Shown here: positions 33,503 to 43,192 of the stretch, in pieces
How positions within the stretch are numbered: position 1 is the stretch's first letter
Layout of the letters: every line of letters begins with the position of its first letter
Assembly (NCBI GenBank): GCA_947084925.1
Contig: CAMTUJ010000010.1
Span: forward strand, 172,043-236,042
Reading direction: 5' to 3'
Length of the DNA stretch: 64,000 nt
Source of the DNA: JAGPUQ01 sp947084925
Lineage (GTDB): Bacteria; Pseudomonadota; Gammaproteobacteria; Pseudomonadales; Porticoccaceae
Notes under the pieces: generated by a model
What the model was told of the DNA's origin: nothing
What the model saw: only the letters and a program-made list of their open reading frames with translations
Databases searched by the model: none
Made by a program: the position numbers and the translations under genes

Positions 33503-34945
33503 ATGAACAACCCACGCAGCCATCATCACCGCCATCTGGAGCAGGCCCGCGCCCAGGTCATCGAACTGCTGTCGCGGCAGGCGGTGGAACGGGCGCTGGT
33601 GGATCGCGCGGAAAATCGCAACCGGGATGTGGTGGCCCAGTTGGTGGCGCGCCAGCAACAGACGGCCCTGGCGCAGCGGCTCGCCGGCTTTCACCCGGCC
33701 GACATCGCCTTCGTGCTGGAAAGTCTGGCGCCCGCGGCGCGCGATCTCGCCTGGTCGCTGGTCGCTCCCCAGCAGCGCGGTGCGGTGTTGCTGGAGGCAT
33801 CCACCGCGGTGCGTCGCGCCCTGGTGCTGGCGATGCCGTCGGAGGCGGTGGCGGACGTGCTGCGCCCGCTGGCGTCCGACGATATCGCCGATCTGGTGAG
33901 CAGTTTGCCGGACGCGGCGCGTCAGGCGGTGCTCGCCCGGCTCGACGAACCCGAGCAGGTCGAGGTGCGTTCGGTGCTGTCGTTCCCGCCGGGATCGGTC
34001 GGCGCCGCCATGGATCTGGATTTCATCGCCGTCCGCGAGGACGCCGCGCTGGAAGCGGTGCACCGGCTGTTGCGACGCAGCAAGAGCCTGCCGCCCCACA
34101 CCAACGAACTGTTGGTGGTGGATCGCGCCAATCGGCTGCGGGGCTATCTGCGCCTCCAGCGGTTGCTGTTCGGTGATCCCGAGGCCAGCGTGGCCGACGA
34201 GATGTCGCGCGACCCGATTTATTTCTACACCGACGACCTGATGCGCGAGGCGGTGTCGGCGTTCGAAAAGTACGATCTGGTATCGGCGCCGGTGGTCAAT
34301 CTGCAGGAGCAGGTCGTGGGCCGCATCACGGTGGACGCGGTGGTGGACGAAATCAACGCCCGGGCGCAGACCGAGAGCCTGCGCCAGGTGGGTCTGTCGG
34401 AGGCGGACGAAGACCTGTTCGCGCCCCTGCGCGGCGCGGTGCGGCGCCGCTGGCCGTGGCTGGCCATCAACCTGTGCACCGCCTTTGTGGCCTCGCGCGT
34501 GATCGATGCCTTCGCGCCGATCATAGCGGCGCTGGTAGCGCTGGCGGCCCTGATGCCCATCGTCGCCAGCATCGGCGGCAATTGCGGTAACCAGTCCGCG
34601 GCGCTGGTGATCCGGGGCCTGGCGCTCGATCAGTTGGGCGCTGCCCAGTTACGGCGCCTGTTGATGCGCGAGCTGTCGATCGCGGCCCTGAACGGCGCGC
34701 TGTGGGGCCTGGTGCTGGGACTCGCGACTTTGCTGCTCTACCACAACCTGGAACTGGCACTGGTAATCGCCGCCGCGCTCACGTTGAACATGCTGGTGGC
34801 CGCGCTGATCGGGGTGTGCGCCCCGGCGGTGCTGCACCGGTTTGGTCGCGACCCGGTGCTGGGTTCGAGCATCGTGCTGACCGCCACCACGGACTCCATG
34901 GGGTTTCTGATTTTCCTGGGTCTGGCGGCGATGTTTTTGGTATAG
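33503..34945 (+). CDS. mgtE: Magnesium transporter MgtE
   Basis: A 480-residue Mg2+ channel. It has the N-terminal superhelical MgtE_N domain (HPADIAFVLESLAP, then DDIADLVSSLP), two CBS domains at about 130-255 that sense Mg2+, and five transmembrane helices with the conserved pore segment MPIVASIGGNCGNQS. Start at 33503 (MNNPRSHHH) is preferred; an in-frame ATG at 33482 would add seven residues. It is convergent with the M3 peptidase gene. A leader hairpin precedes it. Confidence 0.94.
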   Translation: MNNPRSHHHRHLEQARAQVIELLSRQAVERALVDRAENRNRDVVAQLVARQQQTALAQRLAGFHPADIAFVLESLAPAARDLAWSLVAPQQRGAVLLEASTAVRRALVLAMPSEAVADVLRPLASDDIADLVSSLPDAARQAVLARLDEPEQVEVRSVLSFPPGSVGAAMDLDFIAVREDAALEAVHRLLRRSKSLPPHTNELLVVDRANRLRGYLRLQRLLFGDPEASVADEMSRDPIYFYTDDLMREAVSAFEKYDLVSAPVVNLQEQVVGRITVDAVVDEINARAQTESLRQVGLSEADEDLFAPLRGAVRRRWPWLAINLCTAFVASRVIDAFAPIIAALVALAALMPIVASIGGNCGNQSAALVIRGLALDQLGAAQLRRLLMRELSIAALNGALWGLVLGLATLLLYHNLELALVIAAALTLNMLVAALIGVCAPAVLHRFGRDPVLGSSIVLTATTDSMGFLIFLGLAAMFLV

Positions 34946-34961
34946 GAAGTGGCAGAGCCTG

Positions 34962-36899
34962 CTAATCCTTGCGGTCCGCGCTGACCGCGGTCGCCGGGAG
35001 AATGTCCGGATGCGCGGCGAGCAGCGTCTCGATGCGGTCCATGAGCGCGTTGCAGCGCCGGATCACCGCGCGGTAGACCTCCGCTTGCGCCATGTCGATG
35101 CCGGCCCGCCGCAACAGCGGATACGGATGCTCGGAGCCGCCGGCTTTGAGAATCGAGAGATACGCCTCGCGTTCGGCCGCGCCGCCGTTCCGCACCTTTT
35201 CCATCAGCGCGTAGGCGGCGGCGAGGGAAGTCGCGTACTGATAGACGTAGAACTCGGTGTAGAAATGCGGCACATAAGCCCATTCGACGGCGTAGGCGGC
35301 GTCGACGTTCATCACGCCTTCGGCCTCGCCCAGATAGCGTTTGAGGATGTCGCCGTAGATGCGGTTCAGTTTTTCGCCGGACAGCGCGCCACCCTGTTCG
35401 ATTTCGCGGTGGGTGGCGAGCTCGAATTCCGCGAACTGCGCCTGGCGAAAAAACGTGCCGCGCAGGCCCTGGAGTTCCTGGAACAGATAAAACAATTCCT
35501 CGCGCGGGGTTTTGGCGGTCGCGCTCAGATGGTTGTAGAGCAGCACCTCGTTGGCGATGGAGGCGATCTCGGCGATGAAGGTGGGGTATTCCGCCTTGGG
35601 AAAGGGCTGCGTGGTATTCGCCAGCAAGGAGTGCATGGCATGGCCCCACTCGTGGGCGAAGGTGGTGAGGGATTCGAAATCGTCGTTGTGGTTGAGCAGC
35701 AGATAGGGGTGGACGTCGTAGGCGGAACCCATCATGTAGGCGCCGCTGCGCTTGCCCTCCGCCGGGCGGACGTGCATCCAGTTGTGGTTCAGGGCCTCGG
35801 TGAGGCGTAGCCCGTACTCCGGGCCGAGCGGCGTCACGGCCGCGCGCAATGCTTCGCGGGCGTCGGCAATCGGGTAGGTGCGCTGCTGGGGAACCGGACT
35901 CGGATAAAGATCGTAATAATGCGGGTCCGCGATGCCCAGCACTCGGGCGTGGAGGCGCAGATAGCGGTGCAGGGTGCCCAGGTTGGCGTTCACTTCGCGC
36001 ACCAGGGTTTCGTACACCGCGGGCGGAATGGCATCCACATCGAGCGCCTGGGCCAGGCTGGAATCGAAGCCGCGCATGCGGGCGACGAAGGCGCTGGCCT
36101 TGATCTGCCCGGACAGGGTGCTCGCCAGGGTTTCGCTGTATTGGCCGTAGGCGCCGAAAAAGGCGTCGAACACGGCTTTGCGATCCGCGCGGTTGGGGCC
36201 CGCGCGGTACCGGGTGTACTCGCTGGCGCGCAGCGATACGGCTTTTCCATCCGCCAGGGTGATGGTGGGCCAGGCGATCTCGGCGTTGGTGAGCACGGTG
36301 TAGGTGTTGGACACCGCGCTCAGGGGATCGGCCGCCGCCGCCAGGATCTGTTCCTCGCGCGGCGACAGAACATGGGCGCCTTTGCGCAGCGTATTGCGGA
36401 TCAGGAAATCGTAGTCCGCCAGCGCCGGCGTGGTGGCGAGCCAGGTTTCCAGCGTGGTGGCGCCGATGGCGATCAACTCCGGATCCAGGAAGCTCAGGGC
36501 CTCGCCGTACTGGCTGTAGAGGGTCTGGGCGCGGGAGAAGCGTTCGCCCGCCGCCGCGTCGCGCAGGTCCGTGTCGCGATCCAGATAGACGTAGCTGAAC
36601 AGCCGCATCAATTCGCGATAGGTGGTGTGGATGCGGTTCAGGCAGTCGGCGAGTACGGCAGCGCCTTCGGCCAGGTGGCCTCGACAGGCGCCGATCCCGG
36701 CGAGCTGCTGCCGGGTGCTGCCAAAGGCCGCTTCCCAGGCGCCCAGGTCGGGATAGAGATCGCCCAGATTCCAGGTTTCCGCATCCGCGGTGTGCGCCGG
36801 GGCCGGGTTGGCGACCTTGGCGGCGGCCGGGGTTGCGTTGAGGGCGGCGGCAAAAGAAATCGCGACCAGAGTCGCGGTCACTATCGGGTGCAAAGGCAT
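34962..36899 (-). CDS. Exported oligoendopeptidase F (M3 family)
   Basis: A 645-residue zinc peptidase. Residues 1-28 are a signal peptide (VAISFAAALNATPAAA), so unlike classic cytoplasmic PepF it should act in the periplasm. The thermolysin-like motif HEWGH is at 416-420, with a third-ligand Glu in FIAEIASIANEVLLYNH. The N-terminal helical lobe is intact. It would cut short peptides coming from cell wall or uptake pathways. It follows xseA by 18 bases on the same strand. Confidence 0.92.
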   Translation of the reverse strand: MPLHPIVTATLVAISFAAALNATPAAAKVANPAPAHTADAETWNLGDLYPDLGAWEAAFGSTRQQLAGIGACRGHLAEGAAVLADCLNRIHTTYRELMRLFSYVYLDRDTDLRDAAAGERFSRAQTLYSQYGEALSFLDPELIAIGATTLETWLATTPALADYDFLIRNTLRKGAHVLSPREEQILAAAADPLSAVSNTYTVLTNAEIAWPTITLADGKAVSLRASEYTRYRAGPNRADRKAVFDAFFGAYGQYSETLASTLSGQIKASAFVARMRGFDSSLAQALDVDAIPPAVYETLVREVNANLGTLHRYLRLHARVLGIADPHYYDLYPSPVPQQRTYPIADAREALRAAVTPLGPEYGLRLTEALNHNWMHVRPAEGKRSGAYMMGSAYDVHPYLLLNHNDDFESLTTFAHEWGHAMHSLLANTTQPFPKAEYPTFIAEIASIANEVLLYNHLSATAKTPREELFYLFQELQGLRGTFFRQAQFAEFELATHREIEQGGALSGEKLNRIYGDILKRYLGEAEGVMNVDAAYAVEWAYVPHFYTEFYVYQYATSLAAAYALMEKVRNGGAAEREAYLSILKAGGSEHPYPLLRRAGIDMAQAEVYRAVIRRCNALMDRIETLLAAHPDILPATAVSADRKD

Positions 36900-36917
36900 C
36901 GATCAATCCTGTGGCGG

Positions 36918-38336
36918 TTAATTCTGTGACGATTGCGCGTCGCTGGCGAAGTCGCGGGCGATGGCAAGGGTGTCCTGGGTGTCGATCCCGGTGACGGTGC
37001 AGTCGAGGCGGCCGTCGCGCAGGCGCACGCCGAGCTCGGCGCCGACCCGGGTGGCGGTCACCTGGCCGACGCTGCGCCCGTCGCGGTCGAGGACGATGGC
37101 GTACCCGCGTTCCAGGGTGTTGAGCGGGCTCACGGCATGCAGTACGGCGGCGCGCGCTTCCAGATGCTCGCGGGCGCGAGCGAGCAGCTGCCGCATGTGC
37201 TGCGTCAGGCCGGCGTCGAGTTGTGCAAGTCGCATGCGGGTCTGCACCAGGCGCTGGCGCGGATCATGGCGCTCGCGCCGCACATCCAGGCGGTGCAGCC
37301 GGGCGGTGTCGGTCGCGAGGCGCGCGCGGATGGCGCTGACGAGGCGGATTTCCAGATGATCCAGATGCTGGGCCTGGCGTTCGAGGCGCTCGCGGGGATG
37401 GCGCAGACGGCGGCGCAGCGCTTCCAGGTGCGTGCCGAGCCGCTGTAATTGCGTCGCGAGGCTGCGCTCCAGCCGGCGCTGGTAGCCGGCCAGCGCCGCC
37501 AGCAGTTCGTTCTGATCCGGGCTCGCCAGTTCGGCGGCGGCCGAAGGCGTCGGGGCGCGGAGATCGGCGGCGAAATCGGCGATGGTCACATCGGTTTCGT
37601 GCCCCACGCCGCAGACGACGGGAATGGTGCTTGCCGCCACGGCGCGCGCCACCGCCTCTTCGTTGAAAGGCCACAGATCCTCCAGCGAGCCGCCGCCGCG
37701 GGTGAGGATCAGCAGATCGCAGGCGCCGTGGCGGTTGGCGAAGTCGAGCGCGGCGGCGATACCGGCCGCGGCTTCGCTGCCCTGCACGGGCGTCGGATAA
37801 ATAAATACCGGCAGCGCCGGAAACCGCCGCCGCAGCACGCGCAATACATCCTGGAGGGCGGCGCCGGTCGGCGATGTCACCACGCCCAGACAGCGCGGCA
37901 GCGTCGGCAGGGCGCGCTTGCGCGCGATATCGAACAATCCTTCCGCGGCCAGACGCGCCTTGAGCTCGTCGAAGCGGCGCTGCAGCAGACCCTGGCCGGC
38001 CGGCTCCATGTGATCGACGATCAGTTGGTAGTCGCCGCGCGGTTCGTACAGGCCGATGCGTCCGCGCACGAGAAATTGCTGACCGGATACGGGACGCAGG
38101 TTGAGCAGCCGGTTGCGGGTGCGAAACATTGCCGCCCGCACCTGCGCGTGCTCGTCCTTGAGGGTGAAATACCAGTGCCCGGATGCCGGGCAGGAGAAAT
38201 TGGTGAGTTCGCCTTCCACCCAGAGCAGCGGCAGATGGGTTTCGAGCAACTGGCGCGCGCGGCGGTTGAGTGCGGAGACGCTCAGTATCTCGCGGGCGGG
38301 AAGAGCGGATTCGATGGGGTCCGGGAACTCAGCCAT
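36918..38336 (-). CDS. xseA: Exodeoxyribonuclease VII large subunit
   Basis: A 472-residue protein. It has the N-terminal OB-fold (ILSVSALNRRARQLLETHLP through YFTLKDEHAQVRAAMF), the catalytic core (PRCLGVVTSPTGAALQDVL, LTRGGGSLEDLWPFN, VCGVGHETDVTIADF) and the long coiled-coil C-terminus. With XseB, not in this window, it degrades single-stranded DNA to short oligomers. It is divergent from guaB. Confidence 0.96.
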   Translation of the reverse strand: MAEFPDPIESALPAREILSVSALNRRARQLLETHLPLLWVEGELTNFSCPASGHWYFTLKDEHAQVRAAMFRTRNRLLNLRPVSGQQFLVRGRIGLYEPRGDYQLIVDHMEPAGQGLLQRRFDELKARLAAEGLFDIARKRALPTLPRCLGVVTSPTGAALQDVLRVLRRRFPALPVFIYPTPVQGSEAAAGIAAALDFANRHGACDLLILTRGGGSLEDLWPFNEEAVARAVAASTIPVVCGVGHETDVTIADFAADLRAPTPSAAAELASPDQNELLAALAGYQRRLERSLATQLQRLGTHLEALRRRLRHPRERLERQAQHLDHLEIRLVSAIRARLATDTARLHRLDVRRERHDPRQRLVQTRMRLAQLDAGLTQHMRQLLARAREHLEARAAVLHAVSPLNTLERGYAIVLDRDGRSVGQVTATRVGAELGVRLRDGRLDCTVTGIDTQDTLAIARDFASDAQSSQN

Positions 38337-38392
38337 GGTGGCATTGTAACCTTCGTGCCCGCCGCGCCGTCCGTTCGGCGCGGCGGTTTCGG

Positions 38393-38421
38393 TTTACCGA
38401 CTGCCGGGGCGTCGATATAAT
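38393..38421 (+). promoter_or_regulatory. Candidate promoter of guaB
   Basis: A perfect TATAAT (38416-38421) is preceded 17 bases upstream by the weak -35 TTTACC (38393-38398), and lies 36 bases before guaB. Confidence 0.5.
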
Positions 38422-38457
38422 CGGGCGCCTTCCGGGACCGGCCCACCGGCACAGGCC

Positions 38458-39933
38458 ATGCTCAGAATCGATCAGGAAGCCCTCACCTTCGACGACGTCC
38501 TGCTGCTGCCGGGCTATTCCGACGTCATGCCGCGCGACGTCAGCCTGCACACCCGCCTCACCCGCTCCATCAAGCTCAATATCCCGCTGGTGTCCGCCGC
38601 GATGGATACCGTCACCGAGGCGCGCCTGGCGATCGCCCTGGCGCAGGAAGGCGGCATCGGCATCATCCACAAGAACATGAGCATCGAGCAGCAGGCAGCG
38701 GAAGTACGCGCCGTGAAGAAGTTCGAGAGCGGGGTCGTCAAGGACCCGATCACCATCGAAGCCGATACACCGATCCGCGATCTGCTGGCGCTCACCCGGG
38801 AGCACAACATCTCCGGTGTGCCCGTGTTGCGCGGCGGCGATCTGGTGGGGATCGTGACCCGGCGCGATGTGCGCTTTGAAACCAACCCCGATGCGCCGGT
38901 CTCCGCCGTGATGACGCCTCGCGAGCGCCTGGTGACGGTACGCGAAGGCGCCAGTCCGGAAGAAGTGAAACGTCTGTTGCACACGCACCGGATCGAGAAA
39001 GTGCTGGTGGTGAACGAGCGTTTCGAACTGCGCGGTCTGGTCACCGTCAAGGACATCGATAAAGCCGAGCGCTATCCGGATTCCTGCAAGGATGAGTTCG
39101 GCCGTCTGCGGGTCGGTGCTTCGGTCGGTACCGGTCCCGAGACCGATGAGCGTGTCGAGGCGCTGGTGGCGGCGGGTGTCGATGTGCTGGTGGTGGATAC
39201 CGCGCACGGCCATTCCAGCGGCGTGCTGGCCCGTGTCGACTGGATCAAGCGCCGGTTTCCGGCGGTCCAGGTGATCGGCGGCAATATCGCGACCGGCGAA
39301 GCGGCCTTGGCGCTGGTCGAAGCGGGCGCCGATGCCGTCAAGGTGGGCATCGGGCCGGGGTCGATCTGTACCACCCGCGTTGTCACCGGCGTCGGTGTGC
39401 CGCAGATCAGCGCCATCGCCAATGTGGTGAAGGCACTTGAGCACCTCGAAATCCCGGTCATCGCCGACGGGGGGGTACGGTTTTCCGGCGATATCGCCAA
39501 AGCCATTGCCGCCGGTGCCGACGTGGTGATGGTGGGCTCGCTGCTCGCCGGCACCGAGGAAGCGCCGGGCGAGATCGAGCTGTATCAGGGCCGCACCTAC
39601 AAAGCCTATCGCGGCATGGGCTCCATCGGCGCCATGGCGCAGACCCAGGGTTCGAGCGACCGCTATTTCCAGGATGCGCGCGTCGGCACCGACAAGCTGG
39701 TGCCCGAGGGTATCGAGGGCCGGGTGCCCTACAAGGGCCCGGTGTCCACCATCATTCATCAACTGATGGGCGGTCTGCGCTCGGCCATGGGCTACACCGG
39801 CTGTCGCGACATCGATCTGCTGCGCAACAAGCCGCGCTTCGTGCGCATCACCGGCGCCGGCATGCAGGAAAGCCACGTCCACGACGTGGGGATCACCAAG
39901 GAAACCCCCAATTATCCGGTGGGCGGCAACTGA
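38458..39933 (+). CDS. guaB: Inosine-5'-monophosphate dehydrogenase
   Basis: A 491-residue TIM-barrel enzyme that oxidises IMP to XMP, the committed step to GMP. The catalytic Cys is C304 in GPGSICTTRVVTGVG. A pair of CBS domains is inserted at about 92-205 and binds regulatory nucleotides. The mobile flap RGMGSIGAM is present. It is followed 52 bases later by guaA, forming the classic guaBA operon. Confidence 0.98.
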   Translation: MLRIDQEALTFDDVLLLPGYSDVMPRDVSLHTRLTRSIKLNIPLVSAAMDTVTEARLAIALAQEGGIGIIHKNMSIEQQAAEVRAVKKFESGVVKDPITIEADTPIRDLLALTREHNISGVPVLRGGDLVGIVTRRDVRFETNPDAPVSAVMTPRERLVTVREGASPEEVKRLLHTHRIEKVLVVNERFELRGLVTVKDIDKAERYPDSCKDEFGRLRVGASVGTGPETDERVEALVAAGVDVLVVDTAHGHSSGVLARVDWIKRRFPAVQVIGGNIATGEAALALVEAGADAVKVGIGPGSICTTRVVTGVGVPQISAIANVVKALEHLEIPVIADGGVRFSGDIAKAIAAGADVVMVGSLLAGTEEAPGEIELYQGRTYKAYRGMGSIGAMAQTQGSSDRYFQDARVGTDKLVPEGIEGRVPYKGPVSTIIHQLMGGLRSAMGYTGCRDIDLLRNKPRFVRITGAGMQESHVHDVGITKETPNYPVGGN

Positions 39934-39985
39934 CCCGCGCGCACTTGCCACCGCTACTTTGCCGGCTGCGCCGGAGGGAGATGTC

Positions 39986-41566
39986 ATGACCACCGACCTT
40001 CACGCCGCCCGCATCCTGATTCTGGATTTTGGCTCCCAGTACACCCAGTTGATCGCGCGCCGGGTGCGCGAGATCGGCGTCTATTCCGAAATCCGCCCCT
40101 TTGATCTGCCGGCCGCGGAACTGCGTGCGTTTCGCCCCCACGGGGTGATCCTGTCCGGCGGGCCGGAGTCGGTCACCGCCGCGCAGGCGCCCCGGGTGCC
40201 GCCCGAGGTGTTCGAGCTGGGCGTGCCGGTACTCGGCATCTGTTACGGGATGCAGGGCATGGCGGCGCATTTCGGCGGGCGCGTGGAGAGCTCCGAGCAA
40301 CGCGAGTTCGGCTACGCCCAGGTCGCGGTGCGCAACGCCGACCCCCTGCTGCACGACATCAAGGATCATGTGGACCCGGCGACCGGGGATGCCCTCCTCG
40401 ATGTCTGGATGAGCCACGGCGACCAGGTCGTGGCACTGCCCGAGGGCTTCGAGGTGATGGCGTCCACGCCGTCCTGTCTGATCGCCGGCATGTACCATCG
40501 CGACCGGCCTTTTTTCGGCCTTCAGTTTCATCCGGAAGTGACGCACACGGCGCAGGGCGGGCGTATCTTCGAGCACTTCGTGCGCTCGATCTGCGGCTGC
40601 GAAGCGCTCTGGACTCCGGCCAACGTCGCCGACGATGCCGTGGCCCGGGCGCACGCGCTGGTGGGCGGCGATGAGGTGCTGCTCGGCCTTTCCGGCGGCG
40701 TGGACTCCTCGGTGGTGGCGGCGCTGCTGCACCGCGCCATAGGCTCCCGGCTTACCTGCGTGTTCGTCGACAACGGTCTGCTGCGCAAGGGTGAGGGCGA
40801 TCAGGTCATGGATACCTTCGCCCGCAACATGGGTGTGAAAGTGATCCGCGCCGACGCGGAAGCACTGTTTCTGGAGCGCCTGCGCGGTGTTGCCGACCCC
40901 GAGGCCAAGCGCAAGATCATCGGCGCGGCCTTCATCGATGTGTTCGAGCGCGAAGCCGCGCGTCTGCCCCAGGTCAAATGGCTGGCCCAGGGCACGATTT
41001 ATCCCGACGTCATCGAATCCGCCGCAGCCGGTACCGGCAAGGCCCATGTGATCAAGTCCCACCACAATGTCGGTGGCCTCCCGGACACCATGAAATTGCA
41101 GCTCATCGAGCCCCTGCGGGAGCTGTTCAAGGACGAAGTCCGCCGCGTCGGACTGGAACTCGGTCTGCCCCGGGACATGGTCTACCGGCATCCCTTTCCC
41201 GGCCCGGGTCTCGGCGTACGGATCCTGGGCGAGGTGAAACACGACCATGCCGTGCTGCTGCGTGACGCCGATGCGATCTTTATCGAGGAGCTGCGCGCCG
41301 CGGAACTGTATGAAAAAGTCAGCCAGGCGTTTGCCGTTTTTCTGCCGGTGAAATCCGTCGGCGTAGTGGGCGACGCGCGCCGCTACGAACCCGTGATCGC
41401 CCTGCGCGCCGTGGAGACCATCGACTTCATGACCGCGCGCTGGGCACATCTCCCTTACGAATTCCTGGAGCGGGTATCCAACCGCATCATCAATGAAATC
41501 GCCGGCATATCCCGGGTGGTCTACGACATTTCCGGGAAACCGCCGGCGACGATTGAGTGGGAGTGA
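39986..41566 (+). CDS. guaA: GMP synthase (glutamine-hydrolysing)
   Basis: A 526-residue two-domain enzyme that aminates XMP to GMP. The N-terminal class I amidotransferase has its Cys at 86 in GICYGMQGM and the His-Glu of FHPEVTHT. The ATP-pyrophosphatase P-loop is LGLSGGVDSSVVAAL, followed by the C-terminal dimerisation domain ending ISGKPPATIEWE. I start at the ATG at 39986, preceded by GGAGGGAG, rather than an upstream TTG. Confidence 0.98.
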   Translation: MTTDLHAARILILDFGSQYTQLIARRVREIGVYSEIRPFDLPAAELRAFRPHGVILSGGPESVTAAQAPRVPPEVFELGVPVLGICYGMQGMAAHFGGRVESSEQREFGYAQVAVRNADPLLHDIKDHVDPATGDALLDVWMSHGDQVVALPEGFEVMASTPSCLIAGMYHRDRPFFGLQFHPEVTHTAQGGRIFEHFVRSICGCEALWTPANVADDAVARAHALVGGDEVLLGLSGGVDSSVVAALLHRAIGSRLTCVFVDNGLLRKGEGDQVMDTFARNMGVKVIRADAEALFLERLRGVADPEAKRKIIGAAFIDVFEREAARLPQVKWLAQGTIYPDVIESAAAGTGKAHVIKSHHNVGGLPDTMKLQLIEPLRELFKDEVRRVGLELGLPRDMVYRHPFPGPGLGVRILGEVKHDHAVLLRDADAIFIEELRAAELYEKVSQAFAVFLPVKSVGVVGDARRYEPVIALRAVETIDFMTARWAHLPYEFLERVSNRIINEIAGISRVVYDISGKPPATIEWE

Positions 41567-41610
41567 TTCAGCGTCTGGCACCGGCTGGCAAAATGCACAG
41601 CTGGAAAGCC

Positions 41611-41712
41611 GCGCGGGAAGACGGCCTCAATTGCCTCCGAGGATCCCTTCAGTCCATCGACACAGGCAATAAAGATGTCCTGCACGCCCCGCTTGCGTAA
41701 TTTGGTCACCAT
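41611..41712 (-). pseudogene. IS256-family transposase fragment
   Basis: About 34 codons on the minus strand read TKLRKRGVQDIFIACVDGLKG and on to EAIEAVFP, the segment of IS256 transposases (Mutator type) that carries one catalytic Asp. Homology stops sharply on both sides. It is a remnant without a full gene or recognisable terminal repeats, directly after guaA. Confidence 0.75.
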
Positions 41713-41776
41713 CTTGTTGACCGGAGCCGGCTAATGGGCGACTCCACTCTGCGCATTTACCTCAGGCGGGCGCCAT

Positions 41777-41983
41777 TTGGCCAAAGAAAACCGTCCGCCG
41801 GCGATGCCAGTGTCGTGGAAGGGTACTTTGCAGCAGTATGCTGGCCGGCTGCACCGCGAGCATGCCAACAAGACCGACGTGCGGATCATCGATTTCGTGG
41901 ACACGGGCCACCCGGCGCTGCCGCGGATGTGGGACAAGCGCCGACACGGATACAAGGCCATGGGGTATCGAATCGGCGCATGA
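41777..41983 (+). pseudogene. C-terminal scrap of a DEAD/DEAH helicase
   Basis: Sixty-eight residues with the SF2 motif VI (QQYAGRLHRE) and a tail DVRIIDFVDTGHPALPRMWD typical of the end of UvsW/Ssl2-like bacterial helicases. The N-terminal 90 percent is absent and the first codon is only a TTG. It is a relic of a larger gene, possibly a defence or repair helicase that once stood before the operon downstream. Confidence 0.8.
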
Positions 41984-42028
41984 ATTCCATCGATCAGATC
42001 ACATAGCCTTCACAGAAAGTGAATCGTG

Positions 42029-43192
42029 ATGAGCGAATACCAGTACTACGAATTCGTCGCCATCGACGAGCCACTGACCCCGAAGCAGATGGCGGAACTG
42101 CGCGCGCGCTCGTCTCGTGCCAGCATTACGCCGACCAGCTTCGTCAATGACTACCAGTGGGGCAATCTCAAGGGCGATCCCGCCGACTGGATGTGGCGCT
42201 ATTTTGATGCTCACGTCTATGTGGCTAACTGGTGTACTTGCCTTCTGTACCTGCGCGTACCGAAAAATGTGTTCGATGCCGGGACCCTCCGGGCCTTTAA
42301 AACCAAAACCGGTTTTTCGGTTGAGCAGACGAAGACACATTGGTTGCTCGGATGGGATCTGAACGAAAGCGACAACTACGACCGCTTTGCCGAAGAGGAT
42401 GGGCGAGGCTGGATGGGCAGGCTGGTTCCATTGCGCGACGAGCTGCTGCGCGGCGACATGCGTCCGCTGTATCTCGGCTGGCTGGCCGGTGTGAGCGCTG
42501 ACGAAGTTGACGTAAAGGTGACCGAGCCCAAGCCGCCGCCTGGACTTTCCCGACTGACCGCTGCCCAGCAAGCGCTGGCGGAATTTCTGGAAGTCGATGA
42601 GGATTTGCTGGCAGCCGCCGGACTCTCTGACCAGCAAGGTTCAAAACCCGATAGCGAGCGCAACGCGGAACTGGATGTCTGGCTCGCCGGGCTTCCCGCA
42701 GCGGAGAAAACCGAGATGCTCAAACTGCTCCTGACCGGGAGCGCGCAGCAAGCCGAGCGCAAGCTGAAATTACGTTTCCTTGCCTGGCAGCGCGAACAAC
42801 AGCCGATTGAAAAACCGGGGGCGCGGCGCACTGTTGCAGAGCTTCGGAAACTGGCAGCGTCCGCTGCCGAAGCGAGAAAAAGGCAGGAAGCAGTACGGCG
42901 CAAAAAAGCCGAGGCCGAGCGGCAGGCCAAGCGGGAAACCTACCTGCGCACGCTGGCAGCAGATTTCGACCGGTGCTGGCAGGCTGCCGACGAACTGGCC
43001 GAACGTGGCATCGCGTCTGCCTACGACGAGGTAAAGCGCGCGCTCGTCGATCTATCCGATGCCTATGCGCTGTGCGCGACCCAAGCCGACTTTGACCGAC
43101 AATTGGTTCAGTTCATGGCCCGGCATGGAAAACGCGGCGCCCTGGTTCGGCGCCTCGCCAATGCGGGTCTCTGGAAGAAGTCTTCGCGATGA
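42029..43192 (+). CDS. Conserved protein of unknown function, helical C-terminus
   Basis: A 387-residue soluble protein with no signal peptide or membrane helix. Residues 1-130 form a mixed domain rich in aromatic residues (YYEFVAIDEPLTPKQM, VNDYQWGNLKGDP, YFDAHVYVANW). Residues about 170-260 are acidic and helical. Residues 265-320 are a charged Lys/Arg/Glu coiled coil (ARKRQEAVRRKKAEAERQAK), with a helical tail after it. I recall similar uncharacterised proteins in other bacteria but cannot assign a function. It overlaps the CcbP-like gene by four bases, so the two products are made together. The ATG at 42029 follows a GTG that could also serve. Confidence 0.75.
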   Translation: MSEYQYYEFVAIDEPLTPKQMAELRARSSRASITPTSFVNDYQWGNLKGDPADWMWRYFDAHVYVANWCTCLLYLRVPKNVFDAGTLRAFKTKTGFSVEQTKTHWLLGWDLNESDNYDRFAEEDGRGWMGRLVPLRDELLRGDMRPLYLGWLAGVSADEVDVKVTEPKPPPGLSRLTAAQQALAEFLEVDEDLLAAAGLSDQQGSKPDSERNAELDVWLAGLPAAEKTEMLKLLLTGSAQQAERKLKLRFLAWQREQQPIEKPGARRTVAELRKLAASAAEARKRQEAVRRKKAEAERQAKRETYLRTLAADFDRCWQAADELAERGIASAYDEVKRALVDLSDAYALCATQADFDRQLVQFMARHGKRGALVRRLANAGLWKKSSR

